The position numbers and the translations under genes were made by a program. A model generated the notes under the pieces. The model worked only from the letters and a program-made list of their open reading frames with translations. It made no database searches and was not told the origin of the DNA. A stretch of 14,416 nucleotides of DNA from Liolophura sinensis (lineage: Eukaryota > Mollusca > Polyplacophora > Chitonida > Chitonidae): the NCBI RefSeq assembly GCF_032854445.1, contig NW_027018558.1, positions 1 through 14,416 on the forward strand, in the 5' to 3' direction. Below are positions 9,899 through 14,416 of this stretch, in pieces (position 1 is the first letter of the stretch; each line of letters opens with the position of its first letter).

Positions 9899-10110
9899 GG
9901 CCAATAGAAGACATGAATGATGTAGGCGCGAGATCATTTGCAGCTTTCCTTGACTCACCTGAGGATGCTGCTTTAAATTTGCAAAGATTACATGTAAGCC
10001 TATTCATGATCACAAACAGGAGAATTACTACAGAAAACGACAAACGAACAAAAAAAGTATCTAGATAAATCGCATTGGAGCTATTTTCTTTGCAGGTTCA
10101 ACAAAGATGA
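9899..10110 (+). CDS. last two coding exons of an unrecognised gene
   Basis: The first exon is 9899-9993 and the second is 10096-10110. The first encodes PIEDMNDVGARSFAAFLDSP followed by EDAALNLQRLH, and the second adds VQQR and a TGA stop. The exons fit in phase 0 across a 102-base intron. Its donor is GTAAGC (9994) and its acceptor is strong, with a pyrimidine tract in CTATTTTCTTTGCAG ending at 10095. The acceptor before 9899 (TTACAATAG) is weaker; an alternative one base pair upstream at AG 9886-9887 would lengthen the exon. The sequence is acidic then amphipathic, with codon use unlike the surrounding stops-rich DNA, but I cannot match it to a family. The upstream exons are not established. 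It is convergent with the copper transporter gene to the right. Confidence 0.45.
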
Positions 10111-10156
10111 ATTTAGCAGAGATGTTTGTGCCGTTGTCACGTACAGGAGATTTTTC

Positions 10157-10162
10157 GATAAA
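10157..10162 (+). terminator. possible variant polyadenylation signal for the plus-strand gene
   Basis: GATAAA, a known weaker variant of AATAAA, lies 47 bases past the TGA at 10108-10110. GTGTAAATG follows 30 to 50 bases later. No perfect AATAAA is seen nearby on the plus strand. Confidence 0.25.
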
Positions 10163-10317
10163 ATAATTCCAGACTTTCCCGGCCGTATGACCTGAAAAGT
10201 CGTGTAAATGATAATTATGTTTTTAGTCACAAGCTTAATGATAATTTGAGACAAAACCAAAGCGTTTCAAAAGGGAAAACCTTTTTGAACGTATAAGTCT
10301 TCAGATGCTGTACACAA

Positions 10318-10323
10318 TTTATT
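10318..10323 (-). terminator. likely polyadenylation signal of the Ctr copper transporter
   Basis: This is the first perfect AATAAA I find on the minus strand past the stop codon at 10940-10942. It is followed on that strand by TTGTGTACAG, a GT-rich downstream element. The 3' UTR would be roughly 640 bases. Confidence 0.45.
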
Positions 10324-10827
10324 TTACACGGTTATACAACGTGCACAACAGTTTAATCAATATGCAAATATGAAAAAGCATTAAGACAGGAAAAAGACAG
10401 AACAGAACGAACTGATTTGGGGGTAAAATGTCGAATTACTATACAGTCTTTGCAAAAGCCTCTTTTCTCTTCAATACATACAAATCCCAAAATGTGCATG
10501 CGGTGAATCTTACACTTCTTCTACTTTGTCACAGATTTCTTTCTGTATTGTGCCCCCTGACTCAATCATAAGAAAAAAGTTTTTCTCGTTATATATAAGG
10601 AGCTGCATAAAAGACACAAAAACAGCTAATCTGAAATTAAGCCGAACAATAAGCCGAGTTCAAACCTGCTTGCGAAACATAATGCAGGCTGATACATATC
10701 TTAAGAAAGACATCCATCTATCTGCCACACGCGACAGGGCGTACCTTTTTAGGTCTGAATGACACTAGGCGGTATATACATGATGTTGGTATAGCCATAT
10801 ACACTGTACCATTATTTATAGCATCGT

Positions 10828-10845
10828 TAAAATTCATGAATTTTA
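10828..10845. repeat. 18-bp perfect palindrome with two related copies
   Basis: TAAAATTCATGAATTTTA is fully self-complementary. Related pieces follow within 60 bases: AATTCATGAAATCT near 10859 and AGTTCATGGATTTT near 10887. The cluster falls in the predicted 3' UTR of the copper transporter. Confidence 0.8.
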
Positions 10846-10939
10846 GGAACGTCTTCTAATTCATGAAATCTGCTAATCACACATAAGTTCATGGATTTTG
10901 TTGATCATTATTATGGTGAAGGGGTGCAGTGTGCTAACG

Positions 10940-12693
10940 CTATACTGTGGTAACGTACATCACCATGTCAACTGGAGCATTTTTTTGCTTATCTTCAGAA
11001 TGCAATGATATTGATTCTTCAAAGTCGCAATCCTGCGATCGATGCCAGCGCCTTGCAACTTTAACATACGTCTGACGATCCTCGGTTTTGCTAAACATGT
11101 AATCTACCACGGGTCTTGCTAGAAAATGGCCTATTCCAGAGCCTACAGCAATGCCGAGTAACACCCAAACGTTGAAAGTCATGACGCTCAGCATCAGAAA
11201 ATATGCCAGGATCACTTGGCAGACGTGGAGCGCGGTCTGGATCAGATGACGTGGATACGAAATCATTCTTGGTCGACAGTCCCGTGAATCTATACAGAAA
11301 CATAAAAATGGAATTAATTTATGGATAGTGGACCTTTCTGACTTGTCACTCCAGAACATATATTAAACCAATTATTGACAATTAAAAACAAAAAGTAACG
11401 TCACGAGGATGAGGTGGTGGATATCTGTGTGTCGGATCCATTCACAATACCATAACATTGCATTAAAGTTTTATTTAAAAAACACCTTATATTCCAACAA
11501 TATCTCACAGATTTAAAAGTGCGCCAGTGAATTTCCATGGGTATTGGTGGTTTACATCGGACACTTCAGTTTCCTCCACACTTGACACAATGAAATCTTT
11601 AATTGATATACTGGACCACGTAATTATTCTCTATCTAAATAGCTTTATTTTTCCATAATATTTTTGTTCTTCAGTGGCTTGATCAATTGGCACTGGTGTC
11701 CTGAAACCAGTAGGAAATGGTGTGTTTCCACGGACATGCTATTTCGTTTGTCTTAGTTCATGAAATTACTTGGCGCATGCATTCGTCAAACATTATATAT
11801 ATACAATTTACTACCCCGTTAATCCATTCCAGCAATAAATCCTTGTCGGATGCAAAAAGTCTGCACGAAGTTCGTGGAGACACTTCGTGCAGCGTATTTA
11901 TGTACTTTCTATTCTCGGACGAATTAACTGACGAGCAATCGCAAACGCAATCATTTGTTTGCGGAAGCACAGCTTAAAACACAACTGCTAAACTTACTTT
12001 TTAACATGAACTGTCATTGACAATCTTTGGATATATCTGAACTCTAGTAGTCCTTCGAACAATGCAGCAACGGCCATTGATAACAGAACAGCAGCGACAA
12101 GACCTGGAATCAGAATACAATTAAAAGCTTTTGTAGCCGAAATCAATGTATTTGTCCATCAATAACTCCACCACAGTGTAACTATCAGTAAGAATATCAC
12201 TCTTTAGATTGATTGATTGGATTGATTTGGAATGATTGCTCTATTAGCAAACTTAACCGTGCGCGTGTAGCAGTTTATAATAACGTGTTTTGATGTCGAA
12301 ATTTTGGATAATGGCAGTGAACAGCTAGCTGACGATACATTATGGTGAACAGTCACAAAATGAACCTGTGAATCCCAGATAATTGTATAATTACATGTAT
12401 TCTACACATATTCTGGGTATGCATGCACACTGTCATCGTTGCTTAAAATCAAACGGCGACAACCCCATTAACAACAGCAAGAAATCTTTAAACACTGTTT
12501 CAATGAATGGTATACTGTTAAATAAATATGAATACTGTCATCTGATTATTGATGTGGTTAAATCTGTGGTATATTACAGGAAATAGAAAAGCTGTTGCTG
12601 TTAAAAAGAACGTGACTAAATCTGTACCTGATTTCGTTCCGTTGTCCATCCTGCGAACAATATAACCCTGTTGTTGTCTAGCTCAAATACTCC
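10940..12693 (-). CDS. SLC31: Ctr (SLC31) family copper transporter, 5' end uncertain
   Basis: Recognised coding exons on the minus strand are 12693-12628, 12103-11998 and 11289-10940. The first encodes GVFELDNNRVILFAGWTT, like the segment before membrane helix 1 in Ctr proteins. The second carries helix 1 (LVAAVLLSMAVAALFEGLLE) with the family's FEG/YEG motif at the usual distance, 21 residues after the LFxG motif. The last carries helices 2 and 3: HLIQTALHVCQVILAYFLML leading into the MLSVM motif (MxxxM), then GIAVGSGIG with the GxxxG packing motif. Ctr proteins form trimers that pass Cu(I) across the plasma membrane or endosomal membranes. The C terminus lacks the HCH ending of human CTR1. 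It has instead a polar tail of about 54 residues ending YVTTV, compatible with a class I PDZ ligand. With canonical splice sites the middle exon is read one base out of frame on both sides, as described in the findings. The total length stays a multiple of three. Whether it is the CTR1 or CTR2 type is undecided. Confidence 0.85.
11631..11700 (-). CDS. candidate alternative last exon of the Ctr gene
   Basis: A strong acceptor (CCATTTCCTACTGGTTTCAG, minus, ending at 11701) precedes an open stretch. After the canonical donor at 11997 it continues the helix-1 frame in the right phase, giving KTPVPIDQATEEQKYYGK and a few more residues before TAG at 11633-11631. A minus-strand AATAAA (11649-11644) lies inside it. 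The product would lack helices 2 and 3. No donor lets it work as an internal exon. It may be a chance acceptor. Confidence 0.2.
11861..11892. repeat. perfect inverted repeat, 11-bp arms and 10-base loop
   Basis: CTGCACGAAGT (11861-11871) and ACTTCGTGCAG (11882-11892) are exact reverse complements separated by TCGTGGAGAC. The hairpin lies in the intron between the helix-1 exon and the last exon of the Ctr gene. No flanking terminal repeats or target duplication were seen. Confidence 0.9.
12203..12237 (+). repeat. degenerate GATT short repeat
   Basis: AGATTGATTGATTGGATTGA and its continuation form an imperfect GATT/GATTG microsatellite in the Ctr intron between 12104 and 12627. Confidence 0.7.
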
Positions 12694-13158
12694 CTGAAAT
12701 TAGAACAAAAGTTAGGAAACACTGTGAATATATGTATATGTCTTTCAAGATAGAGCAAAAATGCGCAAGTCATGCACACTTGTTTGAGTTTACAGTTCAA
12801 GTGCTTCGCCCATAATACAATTTATTAATCAATGCTATATGCACAAAGATAAAACCAAAAATCTTTTAATGAGAATATTTTGTGTAATTAAATTGTACCA
12901 ATGAAAAACTGGTAGATTTAATTTACTATACACGTATTTTCCATAGCGCGATCTCTTCATTTTATAAGCATATATATCGATTCGGATGAAGAGTCAAAAA
13001 AGTTGGATGTAAACAGTTTCAGATACAGATACTTTTACCTAGATAATTGCAAAAGAGTACAATTCTCACTAAGTCAAGGCTGGGAGCTCAGTTATATGTT
13101 TAACCACAAAAGTATTTATAAATCTATGTTAAAACCAACCTTCATGATAATCGATGTT

Positions 13159-13269
13159 CTATACCCAAACAAGGAGCGTCAGAATCAATAGCTTTCCGCC
13201 AAAATTTCCCATTGCCACCAAATTCAGCAGCACTGATATATCTACACTGGTAAACATCCACATTTTACC
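13159..13269 (-). CDS. candidate 5' coding exon B of the Ctr gene
   Basis: The open stretch runs from an acceptor-like GCCATAG (minus, ending at 13270) to a donor, TGG then GTATAG, with the last coding base at 13165. It is phase 0 at both ends and so joins in frame to the exon starting at 12693. Two in-frame ATGs at 13263 and 13257 and one at 13212 (GCAATGG context) could start translation. The last gives MGNFGGKLLILTLLVW, a signal-anchor-like segment. It has none of the Met- or His-rich motifs expected at a Ctr N terminus. It could be an alternative first exon, or chance. Confidence 0.3.
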   Translation of the reverse strand, partial: GKMWMFTSVDISVLLNLVAMGNFGGKLLILTLLVWV

Positions 13270-13575
13270 CTATGGCAATATAGGGCGGTAGAAATGACTC
13301 CGGAAACTTGCATGAGTACATATTCACACCTTTGTGACAGCCGGCGGGTAAGGTCACTCGACTTTAGCCAGGTCTTCGTCACTTACGATGCTTGGTTTGT
13401 TTGTGTTTAGCGATTATATGGATTATCTTGAATATCGTGACGTCCAATCCGTGTCAGTGTTTATGCGTCTTAAGCACAAAAGAGGTGTTTTGAGTACCAC
13501 GTGCAAAGTATGACATACAACACATAGAGCTCGAAGACAACTTAGATATATCACCACATAGTAATGGAGTCTTAC

Positions 13576-13674
13576 AATATTGTGTGTAAACACGACCACT
13601 TTTCCATCACCATATGTATGATAGCGGAAGTATGTCAAGCGTGTAGTGTCAAAAGAAATAACACTACGACCACA
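13576..13674 (-). CDS. candidate 5' coding exon A of the Ctr gene
   Basis: An excellent acceptor (CATCTTTTTTTATGTCAG, minus, ending at 13675) is followed by 33 open codons and a good donor (ATT then GTAAGA at 13575). Phase is 0 at both ends, compatible with the exon at 12693. It encodes CGRSVISFDTTRLTYFRYHT followed by YGDGKVVVFTHNI. The pattern TYFRYHTYGDGKVVVF is loosely like the stretch before helix 1 in Ctr proteins. There is no start codon in it, so a further upstream exon would be needed. That exon was not identified with confidence. Confidence 0.35.
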
Positions 13675-14416
13675 CTGACATAAAAAAAGATGTGTGCCCC
13701 AAGCTACTCAGATCTTGACAGTTTGACATAATTAGATGCAGTTAACATGTAGTTAGATGTACTTTTCAACACGGGTGTAATTGTCTTTTATCGCTCTATA
13801 TTTTCACTGTTCATTTTTCACGCTGGTAAGCTAATTCCGTATAACTTCAGATTTTTGGCGTTTGCTTGCTGTTAAACCTCCAATCGTGATTTAATTCTGT
13901 TTCCCAAATACAATATTCTTCTGTGTGTTTTACACCGCAATCTTAAATGAATAGTGAACACTATAAAGCTGCATCCCCGGTAAAGGCAATGGTAATATAC
14001 CTGGCCTTGCACCGTTTACGCGCAAGTATATCTTCTTAACAGCACGCCTATGTATAGTTTCTAAGGTGTGTCTCGCTACTTTGAAAGACACTAATCTGTC
14101 TACTTTGTACTCTGACATTTGCAGTTTGTTTCGGATTTACTGTTATCAGTGTTTGAATTGTTCATGGATTGTAGGCTATATGTGTATTTGAATTGATTCT
14201 GTTTATACAGATAAAATTGACTCTAGTTCATAACATCAATGAGAATTGATGCTAAATTTGTAGTTGTGCAGTCTTTTGAACTTTTAGGACTATCACCCTA
14301 CAAAACACATTTGGCCTCAATAATAAACATTGTCACCATGAAGAATGTAATGATGTAATGAATGATGTAATGAGGATGAAGCAACATATGACGTGCAGCT
14401 TAATTGTATTTGGTTG
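13675..14416. other. right edge, no established gene
   Basis: One minus-strand ATG frame from 14118 (MSEYKVDRLVSFKVARHTLE and onward) has stops just upstream and two possible donors. One after 14020 is in phase 0, and one after CCAG near 14001 is in phase 1. It might be the first exon feeding exon A but resembles nothing known to me. An imperfect ATGTAATGA-type short repeat lies at 14344-14372. If the Ctr gene starts outside the window, this stretch is intron. Confidence 0.3.

Noticed and set aside
10526-10762. 78-codon plus-strand open frame
   Set aside because: It falls in the predicted 3' UTR of the transporter on the opposite strand and shows no domain or splice signal.
13003-13191. 62-codon plus-strand open frame
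   Set aside because: It lies opposite the Ctr gene in likely intron, with no in-phase splice sites or similarity I can name.

Overview
This window looks like nuclear DNA from a marine invertebrate, most likely a mollusc. It is AT-rich, its genes are split by introns with GT..AG borders, and no long bacterial-type reading frame is present. It carries copies of two tRNA-derived SINE families whose sequences I recognise from mollusc genomes. The intergenic DNA also has the palindromic TAGGCCTA motif that is common in marine invertebrates. The species cannot be fixed from the sequence.

Layout, left to right. Bases 1-2950 appear intergenic, with one SINE copy (about 1190-1454) and a 34-bp direct repeat pair (2656-2689 and 2770-2803). 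The minus-strand gene NDUFA11, an accessory membrane subunit of mitochondrial complex I, occupies 8333 down to 3224. It has four coding exons, three phase-1 introns and a polyadenylation signal at 2976-2971. Its introns hold two SINE copies and a diverged 107-bp duplication. From about 8334 to 8900 lies a promoter-like stretch with ETS/NRF-2, E2F, CCAAT, YY1-like and E-box motifs. It probably serves NDUFA11 and perhaps a plus-strand transcript facing the other way.

On the plus strand, two well-formed splice junctions near 9993 and 10096 define the last coding exons (9899-9993 and 10096-10110) of a gene I do not recognise. On the minus strand, 12693 down to 10940 encodes a Ctr (SLC31) copper transporter with its three membrane segments, the MxxxM motif and the GxxxG motif. 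Its first coding exon is uncertain; two candidate upstream exons (13576-13674 and 13159-13269) fit in phase. The two right-hand genes converge, with the transporter's likely polyadenylation signal at 10323-10318.

The most striking observation is in the transporter. The exon for its first membrane segment (11998-12103) is read in a frame one base off from what both canonical splice junctions give. The two shifts cancel, so the total length stays in frame. That means two indels (biological or assembly), non-canonical splice sites or a decaying copy. I found no CRISPR array, rRNA, functional tRNA or bacterial-type defence system.
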